The notes under the pieces are model-generated. The model had not been told where the DNA came from, searched no databases, and worked only from the letters and a program-made list of their open reading frames with translations. DNA of 64,000 bases from Enterococcus mundtii (GTDB taxonomy: Bacteria > Bacillota > Bacilli > Lactobacillales > Enterococcaceae). A program made the translations under genes and the position numbers. This document shows, one piece after another, positions 9,701 through 17,574 of this stretch. Each line of letters starts with the position of its first letter. Position 1 is the first letter of the stretch. The DNA lies in the NCBI RefSeq assembly GCF_002947535.1, contig NZ_PUAP01000030.1, positions 62,001 through 126,000 of the forward strand. The letters run 5' to 3'.

Positions 9701-12700
9701 GAAAGTGCTAAAAGCTTACAAGCTCCATTATTGTCATATGAGGAGCTGACTATGGACGTTGAACATGAATTAAAATTACGGCTCATATCCTATCTTGATA
9801 TAAAGCACATATACACAAACTTGAAACTAGATAGCGTGTTAACACCCTTCTGGTTTCAATATGAGATTTTTAAAGAACAAGTCCATACAGAAACAATCAA
9901 TGATGCCGTTAAAGATTTTTTACTCAATGAAGACGATAGTTTTAGGAAACTTAAAGGAGAAGTTATACGCTATTTCTTTATTGAGCTGGCTACATTAGAA
10001 AGTGAAGAAAGTCCAGTTCAATCAATGATTAGAAGAAGAAAGATTGCCCACGTCATACTTCATGCGCTTAGTCGCCCAGCGACAAGATTATCTGAGGCAG
10101 AAGTAAATGCGATTTTCCTACAATGGCGAGCAAATAATGTCTACAAAGATGCCAAGTTTCAAGACATAAAAACAATTCCTTTTTTTGAATCTCCTGAGTA
10201 TACTGAAACAGCAACGACAAATCAGACGGCTAAAGTGATTCCTTCAGAACAGGAAAATGATTTGATACAAATCAAAAAAGTTGTGCAAGCAGTCATCGAT
10301 AACAAGAAACCTTTGGAATCCGAATTACATGATCTACCCAATTTTTATTTTGTTGGCTCTATTTATCAAAACAAACATAGAACCGCTAATGTAAATGAGA
10401 AAATAAGAAAGTACCTTATCCAGCAAAGAATCGTGGAAAAGCTAGATACGCCCGAAGATCTAATTGAACAAGTCGAAAAATGGATAGGTAAAAACTGGCA
10501 AACTGAAAATAGTATTGATTCAGAAAAAATGCATTTTTTTACATATATGATCTCGAAAGAATACGATGTCCCACTCATGAGATTTGGTGAACAGTTACCA
10601 CCAAGAAAATTGCAGGCAATTTATATGCAATGGAAACTGAATACTTTACTAGAAGGAGCGACCTACCGATCTACAAATGAAAAAACAACCTATTATAAAA
10701 TATCTCCAGATGATTCACCCTATGTTTTAAGTAAATTCCAACAGAAGCGAGAAAGCGACCACATCTACAGGCAATTTAATAAGGGCTTGCTACCCAATAT
10801 TCCCAATGGAAAATTACTCATTCCGTATGTGTATTATCTTAATATTTTTAAACAAATGGAAAGAACATTCTCTGTTGATAGGAGTATAAGATTCTCTGTT
10901 AATGAGATACTTAGGAGATATTTAAGAACAAAAAATATCACACTGAATCGTTTAGAAAACCGCTATCTAACCAAAGCAGTAGAAGACTGGATACTCTCTG
11001 AGCAAAAATATCCTCTTATGGTTGGAAGGGTGTATAAAATAGCCAACACTATCCTTGATGCATACAATATCAATGAGGAAGCTTTGACTCTTGAAAAAGC
11101 ATATGCAGTGATACTCCAATGGATAGATAATAATGCGCAGGTTGGTCTCACTTTTGATATGGAACAATTGAATTTTGCCTATGGAAATGATGAAGATAGC
11201 AAAAATCAAGAAACGATAGCAAAAATCAAAGCATTTATTTCTGAAAATGACATCAAAGAAAGCACGGAAAATAACAGTGAGGTAGAAATTGATAAATTCG
11301 GAAATTCTGCCATACAGGCTGAAGAAACATTGCAAAAAGTAGCTGATTATTTAACTTCCTATGGCCATCCTTGCAGTCCCGATGATAGAAATAACTTAGT
11401 TAAAGTAGCGTCCCACTGGACGCTCCAAGAGGGAACAGCCACCGAAAAAGTTGATTTGAACAAAGTCAGAAACTTATTAGTTCTGTTTTTCGGAATCTTA
11501 AAAGTTCGGAGTCTCTCAGATGAAGAGGCCCATCAAGCATTCCTTAAATGGGCGATGGATACACTAGAAGGAGTTGCTCAACCTATGGAGGCAACAACGG
11601 TGCCTCCCCCAATCGATCGATCATCCTCAATCACTGAAGATAGCCCTTGGCAAGATGAAAATATCAAACACCAAATCGAACTATTCTTACAACAGAAAAA
11701 TCTGCTGTCTAGTACCCCGAGTAAAGAAGAGTTGTTGGTCGCTTTCGGCAAATGGTTTTCTCAAGATGGCGCAGGTGTCGCTCTCATGAATGATAAAACC
11801 CAACCTATAGCAAAAATCATTCTGAAAGAAATGAAGCTGTATGGTGGAGAAGCAGACGAAAAAATCAGCGATAAAAATGCAGAATTAACGGTAAACAAAT
11901 GGATCATTGAAGCGGTATTAGGAAACTCGATCGAAGCCTATGTAACAAAAAATATTCTAGCCGTACAAGATCCATCTGAGTTTACTATCGGTCAATTAAG
12001 AAATTTATTAGAGGTAGATGAATTAACAAAAGCAGGTGTGTTCAATTTGCAAAAAAAAGATTCGAACATATCAGAGGAATCCTTGAGCATTTTAAAGAAA
12101 GTCTGGATTCTTTTAGTTCAAAAGACATTACCAAATTATTTCCTTGAAACGAGTCTAATACCCGATGATTTACAGATATCTGATTTTGGATCGGTCATGC
12201 AACTGGTCGGATCAAAATTACTGGAAAATGTAGGTTATCGCACGAAGTTTGATCAAACTGAAATTCGTAAGATAGGTGCTCTGTTCTGTGAGACGATCAG
12301 TACAGAAGGGATTACAACAATTGATGAACTAGATACTTTGTTGATCCCCGCATTGATCACTACGGCGCAGCTCGATCCAGAAGGACTGAGTAAAGCAGGT
12401 AGAGAAGGAAATTATAAAGAATATGCGTTGCGAACCTTTATTGGTTATTGGCATAAGCGAGATGAAATACGTCTTGATATTCAAAAAGAAATACAAAAAA
12501 GATTCATCCCCTATCAACAAGCAACCATCAATTGGCGCAGAAAACAAGCGATAACAAATGACGTCGTGCAAGAGTGCGAGCGACTTGGCGCCACGTTTAC
12601 TCTTGGAATGGGCGAAACCTATCTAGGTGGTGGAAATCCATGCCCTCATCTATTTACTCCTATCAATATTGAGGTCGCCTATAGCAGCTTGACAAAAGCT

Positions 12701-15700
12701 GTTTCTGAGACTTATTTTGACTTAGATCAAAAAATAATTGAACTTTCATTAAATTCGATGAATCCGGAAGATCACCATTTTATCTTTTCTCCGTCTACTA
12801 CTGTTTTTTCAGCATCTGCAAAATTATCGAACAAAGTACACTACTATGGTCCTTCTGCACCTGGTTCGATGCCTATGGTCTTTTTCGAACGTGATCCATG
12901 GTTAGACACAATTCTTGAACTTGAACAGACGGATCTATTTGTGGCAAATAACGGAAAAGAAGAACGAATCTACGCTTTAAAAAAACTAGCAGATGAAGGT
13001 GGGTATACCATCCATCGTGTAGATAGAGACCCTTTACTATATCTTGACCGAGGTTTGTTTAATAACAAGCATCTTTTGAGTCAAGGCTATAAAAAGGAAG
13101 GCGATCAGATTCGAATAGGCAATAAATCCTTTACCTTTACTATTGAGATCAAAAAAGATAAAGTGCTCTGTCAGGGGAATGATACACAGCCATTTGTAGA
13201 ACAGCTTGCTCGACAACACAGTGATTCGCTCTATAATATCATGTATGAACTCGGAAACGATAAAACAATCACTGAAAAAGTCTGGAATATAGTCAAACAT
13301 TTTATCCCATTTTACGATTGTATCGTCGGTATCATTGAAAAAAATGTTGGGGAAGCGGTGGCATCCTGTACGATTGATGCTGTTATGTTGATTCCTATTT
13401 TTGGTCAAGTCACAGCACTCAATTGGAAATTTGCACTAGGTGCATCCAGAGCGTTGGCGAAGGGCGGGATAAAATTAGTGATCAGAAATAGCGCTTATTT
13501 TCTCCCTAGTATATCTGACTTAAAAACCTTGATGAAAAGCGTTGCACGATATGTCGATCCAGGATTTGAAGCGTTAGCTGGAGGAGGACGTTTGATCATC
13601 AAACGGTTGATTAATTTAAAATATAGTTCAATGATTACAGAAGAAATGAAAATACTATTAAGTAAATTAGAAAAATTTGACAGTGCAACTAAAACGATAT
13701 CTGTTGAAGAAGAGTTAGTGCTTGCTAAGCTATCAAAGGATGGACCACATGTTTTTGTAAAGCGTGTAAAGGACAATTTATATTTACAGGTGACCGATAT
13801 AGAAACTGGAGATGTCTTTGGAAAATATTATACGTTGCAAGGCGACCAGTTGAAACTCTTTGAAGGCCCAATTTCCTTCACTTCTGAACAAATTGAATTG
13901 ATCAAACACTTAACAAGTACAGTCGCTGTATATAAGTCTTTTTCCGATGAAAAAAATTTAAATCCAAAGGGGTACGGAGATGGCCCGATCTTAACGATCA
14001 AAAAAACAGATCTATCCCCAGAGTATTATATCAAGTTATACGGTCATGTAGTCCCAGTCAGAACGACGGTTATCGATGGTCAAGGACTCCGTTATGACGT
14101 ATGTAAGGATAACAAGGTCTATCCGGTGAAGTATAATGGGATCGAGTGGGGATTTGAACCACTATCATCACCGATGGTAGCAAAAGAAGTAATCGAAACA
14201 ATCACAAAACAGCTGGACCAAATAGAAACGATTAAAGATCCAAGTACGCTTTCACCACCTGATGAAAATGGTTTGATGTGGAATGCTCAAAAAAAATCCT
14301 ACACCAAGATCAATGATCAGTATGTTCCGATCGTATTACTGAATGAAGAAACAAATCGTTACTATTTATTGAAGAAAAACGAGAATGATCCGACGACGAT
14401 TTTACGTTTTGATATAGAAAAGAATTATTTCCGCTTGGAAACCCCTGAAGAAAAACATTTGATCGATCTGGAAAAAAACGTCCGAAGAGCAGGAGGAAAA
14501 GAAAGCCCTTCGGAAGAGATGCCAGGTACTTCGCAAGCAGGAACTTCAAACGGGGCAACGGATTTGAAAACTCCAAACACAATCAGAGAAACTGCCTACT
14601 CTGTTTTTCCGAAAGTCCCTGGAAGAGAAAAAGAGTGGAACATGATTCTAGACGCTACCCCTTACTTTGAAATCGATGCAGTCAGGTTTGTGGATCATAG
14701 CGTAACCCTTCCACCTTTAGATGGGTTTATCCCACTACCTAGGAATCGAGTCAGAATTGGTCAAGAACAAGAGTTTTTAGGTGATCTAGCAGAGGTCATC
14801 CAACTATATCTACCTAAAACTCCCGATCTCCCCTACAAGGTATTTTCTGGTCTTGATACGAGTAAGTTTCCGCCTTCTCTCAGACCGTTTGTAGCAAAAT
14901 TCGCAGAGGAAGTTCAGGAAACTATAGATATCTTCGAAAATTATATAAATTTAGCTGATTCCTGGCTAAGTCAAGACAAGATAGAAAACACCGATGCAGC
15001 TAAACTTTTGATGCCACTATTTGAACTACAGGATGTTGGAAATAAGGAAGAAATCATGCGAGCTGCAATTAAGAGGTTAGCATTTATAGCAAAAAAAGGG
15101 CTCCAGTTCGTTGAACAATCCGCTGCTTTTGAATTTGAAAATATTTGGGTGATATCTACTGATTTAGTTTTTCAAAAAAGTACCAATAGTTATTTTTCTC
15201 AATATAGAAAGCGCCCACTTGCAGATGCCTTTGTTTTAGCGCATGATCCGAAATGTCGAGTCTTTATTTTTGCTGATACTTTTCATATGGACTCAAATAT
15301 AGCTGTGAAAAATCAAGTACGTCCAGGTATAAAGGAAACCTTAATCCATGAAATCTCACACACGATGACAAGCACAGAAGACTGGATATGTTACTCCTTA
15401 CCCCCTCAAGGAGTATTTATGAACAGTCTTGAAGAGATACGAGAGGCATTTCATAAAAATCAAAAAAAGCTTTTAAACTCTCGTGCATTTCAAGACTTTG
15501 TTCAGCAAGCAGCTATGCACTACGGCTTACCAGAACTATCAGTAGAAAGTGTTTATTTGTCCATCCCTACAGATCCTTTCTTAAGCGCAAATATTAAAAT
15601 GACTGATGCAGAAACCGTAATGACCCTTATCCTAAGTCTTGTTAAAGGTGTACCTTTTGAGCGACCTAAAGTACAAAAAAGAGAAACAAACAGCATGGAT

Positions 15701-16111
15701 CTAGGGGGTGGGTATCTCATGATGGCGATTGCCCTATCAAAAATATGGGACTATAAGCCGAATGAGAGAGAAATCCCATTGGAAAATGTCCATTCGATGC
15801 TAAATGATACAATTACTTCTACCCCGGAAAGTTTTAGTAGTCATAGAGAAAAAAGAGGAATCGCAACCATCATTAATGAAGGAAAAGCGAATAGTGAACG
15901 CGCTACAGTCTTCGGCTTTACCGAAAAGAAGGATAATAAACGGAATGTCTTGGATCCATTTGGATTGATCAGAAAACAAAGAATGAAGAAAAAACAAGAA
16001 ACAGGCCAAAAACAATGTCCTATAAATCAAAGTCCTATAAATCCCTTTGGACAAGGAGGGAACAACGATAAAAAAATGAAGCGAAGTGATTTGAATGTAT
16101 CACAAAGATAA
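6731..16111 (+). CDS. Giant 3126-residue toxin-like protein with HExxH domain
   Basis: Start ATG follows AAGGAGCG with good spacing; the frame is uninterrupted for 9.4 kb. Order seen: a short N-terminus with one hydrophobic stretch (~49-60, WSPLLFLQLLVI); a Gln/Lys/Ser-rich tandem repeat (~357-405); about eight copies of a ~150-residue helical repeat (~480-1740); a long helical and mixed region with PFYDCIVGII and LIPIFGQV hydrophobic segments (~2190-2255); a segment with GQGLRYDVCKDNKVYPV (~2450); and a C-terminal zincin signature HEISH (2873-2877) followed by STEDWICY. The middle part resembles, from memory, large dermonecrotic-type toxins of Gram-negative bacteria. No LPXTG anchor is seen. 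It stands alone between unrelated genes. I infer a secreted or delivered toxin; the export route is unknown. Confidence 0.6.
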   Translation: MPIEEYRKAVGTFENKRNKNSDQNARQEAVNFISSTANNQLTERIRWSPLLFLQLLVITDSLAVKGTPPRALRTNRPAFEADTYVDIGPVKTDVNHIMMDQTPTNQTRIYQPTIHSLSFRSSVNTTLVQPAPHVNVSTYRSDPVKNATLQEPISLAAFTHHWTLHVHKTIHNLEKIDECNTTITPMSVLEHGLWEKKNHTLYHFNTICQKAISKLQVLREQSKDDPQEVHHFSFKNKDSRNKVDLDKIQRESKKIARMVLSSYYDYEAEPSSSHSENNHTRPVLPTSFLGNLTDTFTSFFYEYQNNSHTTSSGEPPVEGVLSKFFTVLARTFSAENLASEHAQKETRIDAGSAYAPQTPKNDQDQAPKSEHVQAPKSDQDQISKSKRAQTSKSDRAQASKSAHTTERPILEEEEEHLAAPLLELAKKFNERIDQFFEEINFQILPGANALPTPQKNLNNQVLPYASSMRVSMHYLEEEPSIEMQKIINKVLKCYVNIEPLPSVTIKTLTPFWFHLVLFQKRHKVGMAMGTIRKSLCALSDDVCFSNSVSTKELFHALYKWGTSKDPSDQELVLERRRKIAQVILEAYGVKDEEITDIQAIKIFLQARNNHAFAQYKFQVPDTLNQVTQQIATPPASTGVPPYDASKIPLNSVEDITQTTRTFINQRVDMYTKGQPLPMPKTEPIDAFWFDLAVFQQRIDTEIATNRIKERVCDYLGFCLIDDLSTKDFFLALLKWGESGISSVAILEKRRQIANVILQSYGINDEVTSDDRALAIFFQWMYNDVFSDIQFNEPSLTDIQHLKSTSPTQKKLLPYDISPQVSLNSSKELSDEEHAVVNKIVTAYLKNQPLLDKPSLTLPPIWFDRELFDRRAETEKVNKHIIEELSEEYTELRRSSRLASNDFSLVLQNFANNGGSNAAIIDRRLQIAKTILKEHGLPAHNLSEERSIAIFLQWRYNNAFSGYKFKKEPDHLIQKRADPRSGEHIPGTDLYESAKSLQAPLLSYEELTMDVEHELKLRLISYLDIKHIYTNLKLDSVLTPFWFQYEIFKEQVHTETINDAVKDFLLNEDDSFRKLKGEVIRYFFIELATLESEESPVQSMIRRRKIAHVILHALSRPATRLSEAEVNAIFLQWRANNVYKDAKFQDIKTIPFFESPEYTETATTNQTAKVIPSEQENDLIQIKKVVQAVIDNKKPLESELHDLPNFYFVGSIYQNKHRTANVNEKIRKYLIQQRIVEKLDTPEDLIEQVEKWIGKNWQTENSIDSEKMHFFTYMISKEYDVPLMRFGEQLPPRKLQAIYMQWKLNTLLEGATYRSTNEKTTYYKISPDDSPYVLSKFQQKRESDHIYRQFNKGLLPNIPNGKLLIPYVYYLNIFKQMERTFSVDRSIRFSVNEILRRYLRTKNITLNRLENRYLTKAVEDWILSEQKYPLMVGRVYKIANTILDAYNINEEALTLEKAYAVILQWIDNNAQVGLTFDMEQLNFAYGNDEDSKNQETIAKIKAFISENDIKESTENNSEVEIDKFGNSAIQAEETLQKVADYLTSYGHPCSPDDRNNLVKVASHWTLQEGTATEKVDLNKVRNLLVLFFGILKVRSLSDEEAHQAFLKWAMDTLEGVAQPMEATTVPPPIDRSSSITEDSPWQDENIKHQIELFLQQKNLLSSTPSKEELLVAFGKWFSQDGAGVALMNDKTQPIAKIILKEMKLYGGEADEKISDKNAELTVNKWIIEAVLGNSIEAYVTKNILAVQDPSEFTIGQLRNLLEVDELTKAGVFNLQKKDSNISEESLSILKKVWILLVQKTLPNYFLETSLIPDDLQISDFGSVMQLVGSKLLENVGYRTKFDQTEIRKIGALFCETISTEGITTIDELDTLLIPALITTAQLDPEGLSKAGREGNYKEYALRTFIGYWHKRDEIRLDIQKEIQKRFIPYQQATINWRRKQAITNDVVQECERLGATFTLGMGETYLGGGNPCPHLFTPINIEVAYSSLTKAVSETYFDLDQKIIELSLNSMNPEDHHFIFSPSTTVFSASAKLSNKVHYYGPSAPGSMPMVFFERDPWLDTILELEQTDLFVANNGKEERIYALKKLADEGGYTIHRVDRDPLLYLDRGLFNNKHLLSQGYKKEGDQIRIGNKSFTFTIEIKKDKVLCQGNDTQPFVEQLARQHSDSLYNIMYELGNDKTITEKVWNIVKHFIPFYDCIVGIIEKNVGEAVASCTIDAVMLIPIFGQVTALNWKFALGASRALAKGGIKLVIRNSAYFLPSISDLKTLMKSVARYVDPGFEALAGGGRLIIKRLINLKYSSMITEEMKILLSKLEKFDSATKTISVEEELVLAKLSKDGPHVFVKRVKDNLYLQVTDIETGDVFGKYYTLQGDQLKLFEGPISFTSEQIELIKHLTSTVAVYKSFSDEKNLNPKGYGDGPILTIKKTDLSPEYYIKLYGHVVPVRTTVIDGQGLRYDVCKDNKVYPVKYNGIEWGFEPLSSPMVAKEVIETITKQLDQIETIKDPSTLSPPDENGLMWNAQKKSYTKINDQYVPIVLLNEETNRYYLLKKNENDPTTILRFDIEKNYFRLETPEEKHLIDLEKNVRRAGGKESPSEEMPGTSQAGTSNGATDLKTPNTIRETAYSVFPKVPGREKEWNMILDATPYFEIDAVRFVDHSVTLPPLDGFIPLPRNRVRIGQEQEFLGDLAEVIQLYLPKTPDLPYKVFSGLDTSKFPPSLRPFVAKFAEEVQETIDIFENYINLADSWLSQDKIENTDAAKLLMPLFELQDVGNKEEIMRAAIKRLAFIAKKGLQFVEQSAAFEFENIWVISTDLVFQKSTNSYFSQYRKRPLADAFVLAHDPKCRVFIFADTFHMDSNIAVKNQVRPGIKETLIHEISHTMTSTEDWICYSLPPQGVFMNSLEEIREAFHKNQKKLLNSRAFQDFVQQAAMHYGLPELSVESVYLSIPTDPFLSANIKMTDAETVMTLILSLVKGVPFERPKVQKRETNSMDLGGGYLMMAIALSKIWDYKPNEREIPLENVHSMLNDTITSTPESFSSHREKRGIATIINEGKANSERATVFGFTEKKDNKRNVLDPFGLIRKQRMKKKQETGQKQCPINQSPINPFGQGGNNDKKMKRSDLNVSQR
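7800..7940 (+). repeat. Short tandem repeat inside giant gene
   Basis: Five to six imperfect units of about 9-10 codons read as APKSEHVQ, APKSDQDQ, ISKSKRAQ, TSKSDRAQ, ASKSAH. The composition (Lys, Ser, Gln, Asp) suggests an unstructured, length-variable linker between the N-terminus and the repeat domain. Confidence 0.75.
8173..11950 (+). repeat. About eight copies of a ~150-residue protein repeat
   Basis: Units start near 8170, 8700, 9220, 9755, 10260, 10710, 11320 and 11655. Each of the first four carries a P/A-x-W-F core (PFWFH, AFWFD, PIWFD, PFWFQ), then a helical block, then RR(K/L/Q)IA-x-(V/T)IL and finally (I/V)FLQW(R)-x-N(N)-x-(F/Y). Units 5 and 6 keep FYF/YVYYL and the (M/L)QW end; units 7 and 8 are shortened and degenerate. 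The repeats are diverged at DNA level, so they are old. Confidence 0.75.
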
Positions 16112-16255
16112 GATAGTCACTATGATTGAATCACTTCTTTATCAGTTACGACATGCTTACCTCATTTCAAGAAAGAAGAAAAAATCAACTTGATCATTTT
16201 TTAAAACTTGAAGTGAGGATACTTGTCAGTTAATAAAATCTTCAACAAGAAATAG

Positions 16256-16306
16256 ATCCCATAGAAAGTGAAGAAACAGAGCGATATAGCGAACTTTCTA
16301 TGGGAT
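16256..16306. terminator. Perfect 14-bp hairpin between convergent genes
   Basis: ATCCCATAGAAAGT (16256-16269) pairs perfectly with ACTTTCTATGGGAT (16293-16306). It lies between the ends of the giant gene and the recombinase-like gene. T-runs are weak on both sides, so efficiency is uncertain. Confidence 0.65.
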
Positions 16307-16328
16307 GATTTCATGAATCAGTGAAGGT

Positions 16329-17327
16329 TCAATGATAGGAGAAGGCACGCATTTTTTCATAGATTTCTTCAAATGAATGAGGCCGTACGTAGCGATTGCC
16401 ACAGAGATAATTCACTGCATCTTTGTCGCTTAAGTATAATTCAGTATAGTAGCGGAAGGTTTTCCGACACAATTCCGGTGAAACGTTTTTATACACGGTG
16501 ATCCGATCAAGGATTTGGCGAATCGTGCGAGGAGAAATTTGTTCATCGTGAGAAGAGCGGAAAACAAATGATTCTCCAGAAGCTCCTTTTTTATGTTGGT
16601 TGGCATAATTTGCAAGTATCGGGAGTGCTTCATTTGGAATAGGTACCCGATCCAAACGATTGGCTTTTCGATCAACAACCAAAATCTGTTTCTTCAAGTC
16701 AATATTTTTCCATTTTAATTCAACGACTTCATGGATCTTCAAGCCACAATAAAGAAGAACAGCCACGATCGCCAAATTTCTTGCACGGTTTTTTTCTTCA
16801 AAAAGTGCTTCTCTTGGAGAATTAAATCCTTTTTCAGGAATAAAAAGTGAGTCAAAGTCACTTAACAAGGAAGCATCGATATAACGAGGCGTTGGAGAGG
16901 TCGTTTCTGGTAAACTATCTCCCAACAAGGAAATCTCTTTTTCAACAAGACCTTGTTCATACAAAAAACGTAAAAAATGATTCAAGGCATATTGCTTACG
17001 AGAGATCCCGTAGTAACCGTTCTTAAATTGCTGTTGCGTTTCTTGCGACGCCGCTGTATGGAAAGCGCGCGTGTGAAGGTAAACTTCACTTAAAAAATTA
17101 AGGTAGACTTGTTTTTCCAATTGGATGATCAACTGATCATTGATTTCCTGCTTATGGGTTTTTCGTAAGTAATCGGTAAATAAATGGAAATCTTTTGCAT
17201 ATTCGTAGCGGCTAGCTAATGATAATTTTTTTGCGTTTGCCTGCAAAAATCCATTGAAGATCGGTGGTAACTGCTGCATCCGTTGTTTCAACTTTTCTTG
17301 TATCTGTTTCCTTGTTTTGACATCCAT
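16329..17327 (-). CDS. Degenerate tyrosine recombinase-like protein
   Basis: 332 residues with an N-terminal SAM-like core-binding region (~30-130) and a C-terminal integrase fold (~150-332). Catalytic positions have changed: the first Arg is Lys197 (GLKIHEV for G-x-R-x-x-E), the His of H-x-x-R is Glu285 (PELCR, Arg288 kept), and the G-H box reads CGNRYV (Asn311). A Tyr remains at 323 (EEIYEKM). It is therefore probably not an active strand-transferase; it may be a DNA-binding relative, like the inactive XerD-like proteins known in streptococci. The first possible ATG (17342) lies within the GGAGG site itself; ATG 17327 has proper spacing and begins MDVKTRK. No attachment sites are seen. Confidence 0.7.
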   Translation of the reverse strand: MDVKTRKQIQEKLKQRMQQLPPIFNGFLQANAKKLSLASRYEYAKDFHLFTDYLRKTHKQEINDQLIIQLEKQVYLNFLSEVYLHTRAFHTAASQETQQQFKNGYYGISRKQYALNHFLRFLYEQGLVEKEISLLGDSLPETTSPTPRYIDASLLSDFDSLFIPEKGFNSPREALFEEKNRARNLAIVAVLLYCGLKIHEVVELKWKNIDLKKQILVVDRKANRLDRVPIPNEALPILANYANQHKKGASGESFVFRSSHDEQISPRTIRQILDRITVYKNVSPELCRKTFRYYTELYLSDKDAVNYLCGNRYVRPHSFEEIYEKMRAFSYH

Positions 17328-17507
17328 GCAAAAAACCTCCATTTCTTAGTTTAAAATCAGGTAACAGTGTGTAATAAATTTTCTGGAAAGATGACTTCTG
17401 TCCAAAATTTTATTGGACTTTTGAGGTAAGCAACAAAGAGTATCTGTTACTTATTATCCTAGTCTCATTTTACTACAATCATTCAATGAATACTAAAAAC
17501 TAAATCA

Positions 17508-17556
17508 ACAAAAAAGACACTTCAAAGTAGCAACAGCTATATTTCGAAGTGTCTTT
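17508..17556 (-). terminator. Terminator of the two-component operon
   Basis: On the minus strand AAAGACACTTC pairs perfectly with GAAGTGTCTTT (arms 17556-17546 and 17523-17513) and is followed by a T-rich run. It lies just past the histidine kinase stop. Confidence 0.88.
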
Positions 17557-17574
17557 GTCATATGTCACAAAAGC

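Noticed and set aside
15845-15856. REKR furin-like site in the giant protein (3039-3042)
   Set aside because: A four-residue basic motif is common by chance and lies after the protease region; no host-processing evidence.
6731-16111. Giant gene as a nonribosomal peptide synthetase or a botulinum-like toxin
   Set aside because: No adenylation, carrier or condensation motifs occur in it, despite the nearby adenylating enzyme. The HExxH is at the C-terminus and lacks the arrangement of clostridial neurotoxin light chains.
16329-17327. Integrase of a genomic island with attachment sites
   Set aside because: Catalytic residues are changed and no flanking direct repeat or tRNA is visible, so it gives no evidence for an integrated element.
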